Shown here piece by piece: positions 11,701-24,500 of a stretch of DNA of 64,000 nucleotides (position 1 is the stretch's first letter; the number at the start of each line of letters is the position of its first letter). The notes beneath the pieces were generated by a model. The model was not told the origin of the DNA. It did no database searches and saw nothing but the letters and a program-made list of their open reading frames with translations. The translations under genes were made by a program, and so were the position numbers. The stretch spans positions 764,501 to 828,500 of the forward strand of contig CM041534.1 of the NCBI GenBank assembly GCA_023238725.1. The letters run 5' to 3'. This DNA comes from Scortum barcoo (Eukaryota > Chordata > Actinopteri > Centrarchiformes > Terapontidae).

Positions 11701-12580
11701 GCATTTGTGTATTTACATACACTAAAAATATACAGAGCTGTCCATCCACAGTACCTTACTATGGTGGTGCTCATTTATGCTTTTTTATTAGATGTCTTCA
11801 TTTTAAGCTTTTTGACATTTGTGAACACTTTATTTAGTTTTCTTAAATACTTAATGGGATAAGTTAATACTTTGAAAAACAAGCAACTAAAACAAACCAG
11901 CTACAACCAAAACAAAAATGAAATCAACTTTATATGATCAGTTCTTATATAATTAAGGTTTCTTGTAATTAAAGTTGAAGTCAACGATTCTGGAGGAGAT
12001 ATGAAGGGAAAGCTGTATTTGTTTTGCTGTTGAGTTCAAATATTAATAATCTTCCTTCAGAATTGCTGACACCTCCTTTAGGTCAAAGTGGATTGTTAAG
12101 TTTAATACATCATGTTTAATATTATAATATGAAGAACTGGGGTGTTAATCAGTTTATGTACAATGTCAAATGTTATTTTGTTTACCAAGAAATAATAGTT
12201 TTACATGTGCAAGCAATAATGCATAGCCAGTTATGGTAAAGCATTTTTCAAGACACACAAGCCTCATACATTTTGCACTTTAATTTGCAGGAGTACCTTG
12301 ACATTTTGATTTATCATATTACATTTTGTTTGCACTTGCAATGTTTGTCTGAAAAATGTCAAAAGAATTGTTTGATGTCACTTAAACATTTATGATATCA
12401 TAAGGGTGATAATTTTAAAAATTCTGGACTACCAAATGATGCATAGTCGATGAAAAATAACCTGTTCCAAAATGTCCAGCAGTTTTCTTTGTGTTACTAT
12501 TGGTTAGGTCAAATACTTTAAAAGCACACATACTGTATTTTACATTTGTGCCAGAAACACACCTGAAATGTACACATCTC
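8721..12580. other. Intergenic region and 3' flank between convergent genes
   Basis: cipc (plus) and the giant coiled-coil gene (minus) converge on this region. It is AT-rich and without a recognised gene. Part of it should be the 3' untranslated region of the coiled-coil gene; minus-strand AATAAA motifs occur at about 11829-11834 and 11784-11789. The only coding-like patch is at 10850-11020, listed separately. Confidence 0.5.
10850..11018 (-). other. Possible orphan exon or pseudogene fragment
   Basis: On the minus strand a good-looking acceptor (CTGCTTTTGTCAG) is followed by an open stretch reading GLAPGLPPTDSKSMFEEV and then a further acidic and serine-containing run. It is less AT-rich than its surroundings. 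I do not recognise the protein, and no donor or partner exon is evident. It may be a decayed exon, an alternative 3' exon of the coiled-coil gene, or chance. Confidence 0.2.
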
Positions 12581-15500
12581 TCATTTATCCACAGACAACA
12601 CTTGCTTACAACAAGCACAGCAAGGGCGGCAGCATCGAGAGCAGGAATGCCAGAGTTGACAGAGGAGTCCGCTAGTTGTCTCTGGAGCTGCTTCGGGTTC
12701 TTCTACCTTAACCTCTTTATACATTTCAGTAGAAGTATGTTCTGTAACCTGCACTGTTGCATCCACTATGGTCACATTCTCCCGGAATGTTTGATTAGCC
12801 TTGTCACTAGTTGTCAGTTTCCTGGACACTTCTTTGATGTGGAGTTTCTCAATCTCACTGAGGATCTGAACTTTCAGTTGTTGCAGCTCTGTGTGTTTTT
12901 CATTGAGTGCTTTGCGGTCTATCTCAAGTTCAGTTTTTGAAGTTGTGTCCGTCCTTAATCCTTCTTCCAGCTTTGTCTTCTCCAGTGGATCCTTTTCATT
13001 CTGTAGCCAGGTTCTCTTAACAAACTGATTAATCACCTTTAGTCTTTTCTCCAGATTGTTTCTTATCTCATGACCTCTGCGCTTCATCTGATCAATCTCA
13101 GTCCGTTCTTTTTTTGTTTCCCTCCAGATGGTTTGCAAAGAATCTCTTTTTGACACACTAACGCCTGTGGAATCATCTCTCTGTACCGCATAGTCAGACA
13201 GCGGTGCAAGCCTTGGTGTCTGTTTATTTTCCACTTCTTCACCTTCCACTACCATCATCAGACCTTCAGTCTCAGTTTTCAGGCGATTACCTTCCCTACC
13301 AAAATAATGTTTGATTTCATCCAACTTCAAATGTTGTTCGGATCCTTCAATCATGATTCTAAAATTTGACTGAGGAACATCTTTCTTCACATCTTGCTGC
13401 TGCAGCCATTCGTTGGACACAATATCAGATTGTAAAATCTTGTCAAACTTCGTTGCCAGCACATGTGTCTTCTTTCTCTGTATCGGGTCATAATAACTAG
13501 AAATCTTCTCTTTTTGCTCTTGTATGTCTTGTTTCACTTGTTCCAATAAGTCAGTTTGTTTCTGGAGGTCCAACCTCATCATTTCCACGTCCACTTTCTC
13601 TTTCTTCATCATCTCATTCAATCTATCTAGATTCTCCCTGTCTTGTTTCAGTTCTGCCTTCAGTTTGTCAAAATCTTGTTTTTCCATCTCAAACGTTTGC
13701 TTCCATTGATTTTCTATGTCTTCCCTCTGCATTAGCATGTTTGATGGTATTCCTTTCAGATCAGCCTTTTGTCTCTGTATCCGCTCACTGTAGAGCGACA
13801 TCTGGTCTCTTTCTTGTTCAAAGTTTTCCAGCATTTCCTCCAATGCAAGGTGTAATCTCTGCACATCTTTGTTGTTTTGGTCTAATTTGTCTGTTTGTTT
13901 TTTGATGTGTCTACATGTCTTTTCATTCAGCTCTTGGAGTTTATCTCTCAGAATTTGTATGGATAGTATTTTATTCATGAGCTCGTCTTCTCTCATTTTC
14001 AACTCAGACAGTTTTCCTTCCATTTCATCTTTCTCATTGTCAAGTGCTTGTCTGTCTATGTCAAAACTCATCTTCATCTGACTGAGTTGTTCTCTCTCGC
14101 CACTGATTCTTTTCATTGCAGCTTCCACCTCTTCCTTCTCACCCCTAAGATCCTTCCTCAAAAGTTCCAGTTCTTCTCTTTCTGCCAGTGCATTGTTTTC
14201 ACTGGTTTCAAGTTCTTGTGTTTGTCGTCTGATGTCGTCTTCCTTTCGTTCTTGTTCTTCTTGTTTCAAAGCAACGCTGTTCATCACGTTCTGAAGTTTG
14301 TCTCTTTCTGTCTCAACCTGAAGGCTCAGATCTTTAATGTTGCTTCTCTCCTTGTTTATCTCATCAAAGAGACTATGAAGGTTTTCTTTCTTCTTTTGGA
14401 ACTCAGTCTTTGTGATTTCCATCTTCTCTTTTTCCTCTTGTACGTCTTGTTTCACTTGTTCCAATAAGTCAGTTTGTTTCTGGAGGTCCAACCTCATCAT
14501 TTCCACATCCACTTTCTCTTTCTTCATCATCTCATTCAATCTATCTAGATTCTCCCTGTCTTGTTTCAGTTCTGCCTTCAGTTTGTCAAGATCTTGTTTT
14601 TCCATCTCAAACTTTTGCTTCCATTGATTTTCTGTGTTTTCTCTTTGGATGACCATATCTGACAGCACACTTCTCAGACCTTCCTTTTCTTTCTCTAACT
14701 GCTCAGTGTAACAAGCCACGTTCTCTTTCTGTTTATCAAGTTCTGCAAGCTTTTGTTCTAATACAGTGGACAGCTTTAACACCTCATCATTCTTTTGTTG
14801 TAAAGTGTCCATGTTGTTTTTCATGCCTTTACTCATTTTCTCATGCAGCTGTTGAAGTCGTGTTCTCAGAGTTTGTATTGATTTCATTGTATTCATCAGT
14901 TGATCTTCTCTCATCTTCAGCTCGGACCTTTCTCCCTCAATTCTGTGCTTTTCATTCAAAAGCATTTCTCTCTCTTTGTCATTGGCAATCTTCATTTTAC
15001 TCATTTGTTCTCTCTCTCCACTGAACCTTGACGTGGCGACTTCAAGTTCTTCTTTCTTCACATTGAGATTCTTCCTCAAAAGTTCCAATTCGTGCCTTTC
15101 TGCCAGCACACTGTGCGCTTACTGTTGTCTAGTTCTTGTGTTTGTCTTCTGATGTCGTCTTCCTTTCGTTCTTGTTCTTCTTGTTTCAAAGCAACGCTGT
15201 TCATCACGTTCTGAAGTTTGTCTCTTTCTGTCTCAACCTGAAGGCTCAGATCTTTAATGTTGCTTCTCTCCTTGTTTATCTCATCAAAGAGACTCTGAAG
15301 GTTTTCTTTCTTCTTTTGGAACTCAGTCTTTGTGATTTCCATCTTCTCTTTTTCCTCTTGTATGTCTTGTTTCACTTGTTCCAATAAGTCAGTTTGTTTC
15401 TGGAGGTCCAACCTCATCATTTCCACGTCCACTTTCTCTTTCTTCATCATCTCATTCAATCTATCTAGATTCTCCCTGTCTTGTTTCAGTTCTGCCTTCA

Positions 15501-18500
15501 GTTTGTCAAGATCTTGTTTTTCCATCTCAAACTTTTGCTTCCATTGATTTTCTGTGTTTTCTCTTTGGATGACCATATCTGACAGCACACTTCTCAGACC
15601 TTCCTTTTCTTTCTCTAACTGCTCAGTGTAACAAGCCACATACTCTTTCTGTTTATCAAGTTCTGCAAGCTTTTGTTCTAATACAGTGGACAGCTTTAAC
15701 ACCTCATCATTCTTTTGTTGTAAAGTGTCCATGTTGTTTTTTCATGCCTTTACTCATTTTCTCATGCAGCTGTTGAAGTCGTGTTCTCAGAGTTTGTATT
15801 GATTTCATTGTTATTCATCAGTTGATCTTCTCTCATCTTCAGCTCGGACCTTTCTCCCTCAATTCTGTGCTTTTCATTCAAAAGCATTTCTCTCTCTTTG
15901 TCATTAGGCAATCTTCATTTTACTCATTTGTTCTCTCTCTCCACTGAAGCCTTGACGTGGCGACTTCAAGTTCTTCTTTCTTCACATTGAGATTCTTCCT
16001 CAAAAGTTCCAATTCGTGCCTTTCTGCCAGCACACTGCGCTTACTGTTGTCTAGTTCTTGTGTTTGTCTTCTGATGTCGTCTTCCTTTCGTTCTTGTTCT
16101 TCTTGTTTCAAAGCAACGCTGTTCATCACGTTCTGAAGTTTGTCTCTTTCTGTCTCAACCTGAAGGCTCAGATCTTTAATGTTGCTTCTCTCCTTGTTTA
16201 TCTCATCAAAGAGACTCTGAAGGTTTTCTTTCTTCTTTTGGAACTCAGTCTTTGTGATTTCCATCTTCTCTTTTTCCTCTTGTATGTCTTGTTTCACTTG
16301 TTCCAATAAGTCAGTTTGTTTCTGGAGGTCCAACCTCATCATTTCCACGTCCACTTTCTCTTTCTTCATCATCTCATTCAATCTATCTAGATTCTCCCTG
16401 TCTTGTTTCAGTTCTGCCTTCAGTTTGTCAAGATCTTGTTTTTCCATCTCAAACTTTTGCTTCCATTGATTTTCTGTGTTTTCTCTTTGGATGACCATAT
16501 CTGACAGCACACTTCTCAGACCTTCCTTTTCTTTCTCTAACTGCTCAGTGTAACAAGCCACGTTCTCTTTCTGTTTATCAAGTTCTGCAAGCTTTTGTTC
16601 TAATACAGTGGACAGCTTTAACACCTCATCATTCTTTTGTTGTAAAGTGTCCATGTTGTTTTTTCATGCCTTTACTCATTTTCTCATGCAGCTGTTGAAG
16701 TCGTGTTCTCAGAGTTTGTATTGATTTCATTTTATTCATCAGTTGATCTTCTCTCATCTTCAGCTCGGACCTTTCTCCCTCAATTCTGTGCTTTTCATTC
16801 AAAAGCATTTCTCTCTCTTTGTCATTGGCAATCTTCATTTTACTCATTTGTTCTCTCTCTCCACTGAAGCTTGACGTGGCGACTTCAAGTTCTTCTTTCT
16901 TCACATTGAGATTCTTCCTCAAAAGTTCCAATTCGTGCCTTTCTGCCAGCACACTGCGCTTACTGTTGTCTAGTTCTTGTGTTTGTCTTCTGATGTCGTC
17001 TTCCTTTCGTTCTTGTTCTTCTTGTTTCAAAGCAACGCTGTTCATCACGTTCTGAAGTTTGTCTCTTTCTGTCTCAACCTGAAGGCTCAGATCTTTAATG
17101 TTGCTTCTCTCCTTGTTTATCTCATCAAAGAGACTCTGAAGGTTTTCTTTCTTCTTTTGGAACTCAGTCTTTGTGATTTCCATCTTCTCTTTTTCCTCTT
17201 GTATGTCTTGTTTCACTTGTTCCAATAAGTCAGTTTGTTTCTGGAGGTCCAACCTCATCATTTTCACGTCCACTTTCTCTTTCTTCATCATCTCATTCAA
17301 TCTATCTAGATTCTCCCTGTCTTGTTTCAGTTCTGCCTTCAGTTTGTCAAGATCTTGTTTTTCCATCTCAAACTTTTGCTTCCATTGATTTTCTGTGTTT
17401 TCTCTTTGGATGACCATATCTGACAGCACACTTCTCAGACCTTCCTTTTCTTTCTCTAACTGCTCAGTGTAACAAGCCACGTTCTCTTTCTGTTTATCAA
17501 GTTCTGCAAGCTTTTGTTCTAATACAGTGGACAGCTTTAACACCTCATCATTCTTTTGTTGTAAAGTGTCCATGTTGTTTTTTCATGCCTTTACTCATTT
17601 TCTCATGCAGCTGTTGAAGACGTGTTCTCAGAGTTTGTATTGATTTCATTGTTATTCATCAGTTGATCTTCTCTCATCTTCAGCTCGGACCTTTCTCCCT
17701 CAATTCTGTGCTTTTCATTCAAAAGCATTTCTCTCTCTTTGTCATTGGCAATCTTCATTTTACTCATTTGTTCTCTCTCTCCACTGAAGCTTGACGTGGC
17801 GACTTCAAGTTCTTCTTTCTTCACATTGAGATTCTTCCTCAAAAGTTCCAATTCGTGCCTTTCTGCCAGCACACTGCGCTTACTGTTGTCTAGTTCTTGT
17901 GTTTGTCTTCTGATGTCGTCTTCCTTTCGTTCTTGTTCTTCTTGTTTCAAAGCAACGCTGTTCATCACGTTCTGAAGTTTGTCTCTTTCTGTCTCAACCT
18001 GAAGGCTCAGATCTTTAATGTTGCTTCTCTCCTTGTTTATCTCATCAAAGAGACTCTGAAGGTTTTCTTTCTTCTTTTGGAACTCAGTCTTTGTGATTTC
18101 CATCTTCTCTTTTTCCTCTTGTATGTCTTGTTTCACTTGTTCCAATAAGTCAGTTTGTTTCTGGAGGTCCAACCTCATCATTTCCACGTCCACTTTCTCT
18201 TTCTTCATCATCTCATTCAATCTATCTAGATTCTCCCTGTCTTGTTTCAGTTCTGCCTTCAGTTTGTCAAGATCTTGTTTTTCCATCTCAAACTTTTGCT
18301 TCCATTGATTTTCTGTGTTTTCTCTTTGGATGACCATATCTGACAGCACACTTCTCAGACCTTCCTTTTCTTTCTCTAACTGCTCAGTGTAACAAGCCAC
18401 ATACTCTTTCTGTTTATCAAGTTCTGCAAGCTTTTGTTCTAATACAGTGGACAGCTTTAACACCTCATCATTCTTTTGTTGTAAAGTGTCCATGTTTTTT

Positions 18501-21500
18501 TTCATGCCTTTACTCATTTTCTCATGCAGCTGTTGAAGTCGTGTTCTCAGAGTTTGTATTGATTTCATTGTTATTCATCAGTTGATCTTCTCTCATCTTC
18601 AGCTCGGACCTTTCTCCCTCAATTCTGTGCTTTTCATTCAAAAGCATTTCTCTCTCTTTGTCATTGGCAATCTTCATTTTACTCATTTGTTCTCTCTCTC
18701 CACTGAACCTTGACGTGGCGACTTCAAGTTCTTCTTTCTTCACATTGAGATTCTTCCTCAAAAGTTCCAATTCGTGCCTTTCTGCCAGCACACTGTGCTT
18801 ACTGTTGTCTAGTTCTTGTGTTTGTCTTCTGATGTCGTCTTCCTTTCGTTCTTGTTCTTCTTGTTTCAAAGCAACGCTGTTCATCACGTTCTGAAGTTTG
18901 TCTCTTTCTGTCTCAACCTGAAGGCTCAGATCTTTAATGTTGCTTCTCTCCTTGTTTATCTCATCAAAGAGACTCTGAAGGTTTTCTTTCTTCTTTTGGA
19001 ACTCAGTCTTTGTGATTTCCATCTTCTCTTTTTCCTCTTGTATGTCTTGTTTCACTTGTTCCAATAAGTCAGTTTGTTTCTGGAGGTCCAACCTCATCAT
19101 TTCCACGTCCACTTTCTCTTTCTTCATCATCTCATTCAATCTATCTAGATTCTCCCTGTCTTGTTTCAGTTCTGCCTTCAGTTTGTCAAGATCTTGTTTT
19201 TCCATCTCAAACTTTTGCTTCCATTGATTTTCTGTGTTTTCTCTTTGGATGACCATATCTGACAGCACACTTCTCAGACCTTCCTTTTCTTTCTCTAACT
19301 GCTCAGTGTAACAAGCCACGTTCTCTTTCTGTTTATCAAGTTCTGCAAGCTTTTGTTCTAATACAGTGGACAGCTTTAACACCTCATCATTCTTTTGTTG
19401 TAAAGTGTCCATGTTGTTTTTCATGCCTTTACTCATTTTCTCATGCAGCTGTTGAAGTCGTGTTCTCAGAGTTTGTATTGATTTCATTGTATTCATCAGT
19501 TGATCTTCTCTCATCTTCAGCTCGGACCTTTCTCCCTCAATTCTGTGCTTTTCATTCAAAAGCATTTCTCTCTCTTTGTCATTAGCAATCTTCATTTTAC
19601 TCATTTGTTCTCTCTCTCCACTGAAGCTTGACGTGGCGACTTCAAGTTCTTCTTTCTTCACATTGAGATTCTTCCTCAAAAGTTCCAATTCGTGCCTTTC
19701 TGCCAGCACACTGTGCTTACTGTTGTCTAGTTCTTGTGTTTGTCTTCTGATGTCGTCTTCCTTTCGTTCTTGTTCTTCTTGTTTCAAAGCAACGCTGTTC
19801 ATCACGTTCTGAAGTTTGTCTCTTTCTGTCTCAACCTGAAGGCTCAGATCTTTAATGTTGCTTCTCTCCTTGTTTATCTCATCAAAGAGACTCTGAAGGT
19901 TTTCTTTCTTCTTTTGGAACTCAGTCTTTGTGATTTCCATCTTCTCTTTTTCCTCTTGTATGTCTTGTTTCACTTGTTCCAATAAGTCAGTTTGTTTCTG
20001 GAGGTCCAACCTCATCATTTCCACGTCCACTTTCTCTTTCTTCATCATCTCATTCAATCTATCTAGATTCTCCCTGTCTTGTTTCAGTTCTGCCTTCAGT
20101 TTGTCAAGATCTTGTTTTTCCATCTCAAACTTTTGCTTCCATTGATTTTCTGTGTTTTCTCTTTGGATGACCATATCTGACAGCACACTTCTCAGACCTT
20201 CCTTTTCTTTCTCTAACTGCTCAGTGTAACAAGCCACATACTCTTTCTGTTTATCAAGTTCTGCAAGCTTTTGTTCTAATACAGTGGACAGCTTTAACAC
20301 CTCATCATTCTTTTGTTGTAAAGTGTCCATGTTGTTTTTTCATGCCTTTACTCATTTTCTCATGCAGCTGTTGAAGAAGGCTCGTGTTCTCAGAGTTTGT
20401 ATTGATTTCATTGTTATTCATCAGTTGATCTTCTCTCATCTTCAGCTCGGACCTTTCTCCCTCAATTCTGTGCTTTTCATTCAAAAGCATTTCTCTCTCT
20501 TTGTCATTGGCAATCTTCATTTTACTCATTTGTTCTCTCTCTCCACTGAACCTTGACGTGGCGACTTCAAGTTCTTCTTTCTTCACATTGAGATTCTTCC
20601 TCAAAAGTTCCAATTCGTGCCTTTCTGCCAGCACACTGCGCTTACTGTTGTCTAGTTCTTGTGTTTGTCTTCTGATGTCGTCTTCCTTTCGTTCTTGTTC
20701 TTCTTGTTTCAAAGCAACGCTGTTCATCACGTTCTGAAGTTTGTCTCTTTCTGTCTCAACCTGAAGGCTCAGATCTTTAATGTTGCTTCTCTCCTTGTTT
20801 ATCTCATCAAAGAGACTCTGAAGGTTTTCTTTCTTCTTTTGGAACTCAGTCTTTGTGATTTCCATCTTCTCTTTTTCCTCTTGTATGTCTTGTTTCACTT
20901 GTTCCAATAAGTCAGTTTGTTTCTGGAGGTCCAACCTCATCATTTCCACGTCCACTTTCTCTTTCTTCATCATCTCATTCAATCTATCTAGATTCTCCCT
21001 GTCTTGTTTCAGTTCTGCCTTCAGTTTGTCAAGATCTTGTTTTTCCATCTCAAACTTTTGCTTCCATTGATTTTCTGTGTTTTCTCTTTGGATGACCATA
21101 TCTGACAGCACACTTCTCAGATCTTCCTTTTCTTTCTCTAACTGCTCAGTGTAACAAGCCACGTTCTCTTTCTGTTTATCAAGTTCTGCAAGCTTTTGTT
21201 CTAATACAGTGGACAGCTTTAACACCTCATCATTCTTTTGTTGTAAAGTGTCCATGTTGTTTTTTCATGCCTTTACTCATTTTCTCATGCAGCTGTTGAA
21301 GTCGTGTTCTCAGAGTTTGTATTGATTTCATTGTTATTCATCAGTTGATCTTCTCTCATCTTCAGCTCGGACCTTTCTCCCTCAATTCTGTGCTTTTCAT
21401 TCAAAAGCATTTCTCTCTCTTTGTCATTAGGCAATCTTCATTTTACTCATTTGTTCTCTCTCTCCACTGAACCTTGACGTGGCGACTTCAAGTTCTTCTT

Positions 21501-24500
21501 TCTTCACATTGAGATTCTTCCTCAAAAGTTCCAATTCGTGCCTTTCTGCCAGCACACTGCGCTTACTGTTGTCTAGTTCTTGTGTTTGTCTTCTGATGTC
21601 GTCTTCCTTTCGTTCTTGTTCTTCTTGTTTCAAAGCAACGCTGTTCATCACGTTCTGAAGTTTGTCTCTTTCTGTCTCAACCTGAAGGCTCAGATCTTTA
21701 ATGTTGCTTCTCTCCTTGTTTATCTCATCAAAGAGACTCTGAAGGTTTTCTTTCTTCTTTTGGAACTCAGTCTTTGTGATTTCCATCTTCTCTTTTTCCT
21801 CTTGTATGTCTTGTTTCACTTGTTCCAATAAGTCAGTTTGTTTCTGGAGGTCCAACCTCATCATTTCCATGTCCACTTTCTCTTTCTTCATCATCTCATT
21901 CAATCTATCTAGATTCTCCCTGTCTTGTTTCAGTTCTGCCTTCAGTTTGTCAAGATCTTGTTTTTCCATCTCAAACTTTTGCTTCCATTGATTTTCTGTG
22001 TTTTCTCTTTGGATGACCATATCTGACAGCACACTTCTCAGACCTTCCTTTTCTTTCTCTAACTGCTCAGTGTAACAAGCCACGTTCTCTTTCTGTTTAT
22101 CAAGTTCTGCAAGCTTTTGTTCTAATACAGTGGACAGCTTTAACACCTCATCATTCTTTTGTTGTAAAGTGTCCATGTTGTTTTTTCATGCCTTTACTCA
22201 TTTTCTCATGCAGCTGTTGAAGTCGTGTTCTCAGAGTTTGTATTGATTTCATTGTATTCATCAGTTGATCTTCTCTCATCTTCAGCTCGGACCTTTCTCC
22301 CTCAATTCTGTGCTTTTCATTCAAAAGCATTTCTCTCTCTTTGTCATTAGGCAATCTTCATTTTACTCATTTGTTCTCTCTCTCCACTGAAGCTTGACGT
22401 GGCGACTTCAAGTTCTTCTTTCTTCACATTGAGATTCTTCCTCAAAAGTTCCAATTCGTGCCTTTCTGCCAGCACACTGCGCTTACTGTTGTCTAGTTCT
22501 TGTGTTTGTCTTCTGATGTCGTCTTCCTTTCGTTCTTGTTCTTCTTGTTTCAAAGCAACGCTGTTCATCACGTTCTGAAGTTTGTCTCTTTCTGTCTCAA
22601 CCTGAAGGCTCAGATCTTTAATGTTGCTTCTCTCCTTGTTTATCTCATCAAAGAGACTCTGAAGGTTTTCTTTCTTCTTTTGGAACTCAGTCTTTGTGAT
22701 TTCCATCTTCTCTTTTTCCTCTTGTACGTCTTGTTTCACTTGTTCCAATAAGTCAGTTTGTTTCTGGAGGTCCAACCTCATCATTTCCATGTCCACTTTC
22801 TCTTTCTTCATCATCTCATTCAATCTATCTAGATTCTCCCTGTCTTGTTTCAGTTCTGCCTTCAGTTTGTCAAGATCTTGTTTTTCCATCTCAAACTTTT
22901 GCTTCCATTGATTTTCTGTGTTTTCTCTTTGGATGACCATATCTGACAGCACACTTCTCAGATCTTCCTTTTCTTTCTCTAACTGCTCAGTGTAACAAGC
23001 CACGTTCTCTTTCTGTTTATCAAGTTCTGCAAGCTTTTGTTCTAATACAGTGGACAGCTTTAACACCTCATCATTCTTTTGTTGTAAAGTGTCCATGTTG
23101 TTTTTCATGCCTTTACTCATTTTCTCATGCAGCTGTTGAAGACGTGTTCTCAGAGTTTGTATTGATTTCATTGTATTCATCAGTTGATCTTCTCTCATCT
23201 TCAGCTCGGACCTTTCTCCCTCAATTCTGTGCTTTTCACTCAAAAGCATTTCTCTCTCTTTGTCATTGGCAATCTTCATTTTACTCATTTGTTCTCTCTC
23301 TCCACTGAAGCCTTGACGTGGCGACTTCAAGTTCTTCTTTCTTCACATTGAGATTCTTCCTCAAAAGTTCCAATTCGTGCCTTTCTGCCAGCACACTGCG
23401 CTTACTGTTGTCTAGTTCTTGTGTTTGTCTTCTGATGTCGTCTTCCTTTCGTTCTTGTTCTTCTTGTTTCAAAGCAACGCTGTTCATCACGTTCTGAAGT
23501 TTGTCTCTTTCTGTCTCAACCTGAAGGCTCAGATCTTTAATGTTGCTTCTCTCCTTGTTTATCTCATCAAAGAGACTCTGAAGGTTTTCTTTCTTCTTTT
23601 GGAACTCAGTCTTTGTGATTTCCATCTTCTCTTTTTCCTCTTGTATGTTTTGTTTCACTTGTTCCAATAAGTCAGTTTGTTTCTGGAGGTCCAACCTCAT
23701 CATTTCCACGTCCACTTTCTCTTTCTTCATCATCTCATTCAATCTATCTAGATTCTCCCTGTCTTGTTTCAGTTCTGCCTTCAGTTTGTCAAGATCTTGT
23801 TTTACCATCTCAAACTTTTGCTTCCATTGATTTTCTGTGTTTTCTCTTTGGATGACCATATCTGACAGCACACTTCTCAGACCTTCCTTTTCTTTCTCTA
23901 ACTGCTCAGTGTAACAAGCCACGTTCTCTTTCTGTTTATCAAGTTCTGCAAGCTTTTGTTCTAATACAGTGGACAGCTTTAACACCTCATCATTCTTTTG
24001 TTGTAAAGTGTCCATGTTGTTTTTTCATGCCTTTACTCATTTTCTCATGCAGCTGTTGAAGACGTGTTCTCAGAGTTTGTATTGATTTCATTGTATTCAT
24101 CAGTTGATCTTCTCTCATCTTCAGCTCGGACCTTTCTCCCTCAATTCTGTGCTTTTCATTCAAAAGCATTTCTCTCTCTTTGTCATTGGCAATCTTCATT
24201 TTACTCATTTGTTCTCTCTCTCCACTGAACCTTGACGTGGCGACTTCAAGTTCTTCTTTCTTCACATTGAGATTCTTCCTCAAAAGTTCCAATTCGTGCC
24301 TTTCTGCCAGCACACTGTGCTTACTGTTGTCTAGTTCTTGTGTTTGTCTTCTGATGTCGTCTTCCTTTCGTTCTTGTTCTTCTTGTTTCAAAGCAACGCT
24401 GTTCATCACGTTCTGAAGTTTGTCTCTTTCTGTCTCAACCTGAAGGCTCAGATCTTTAATGTTGCTTCTCTCCTTGTTTATCTCATCAAAGAGACTCTGA

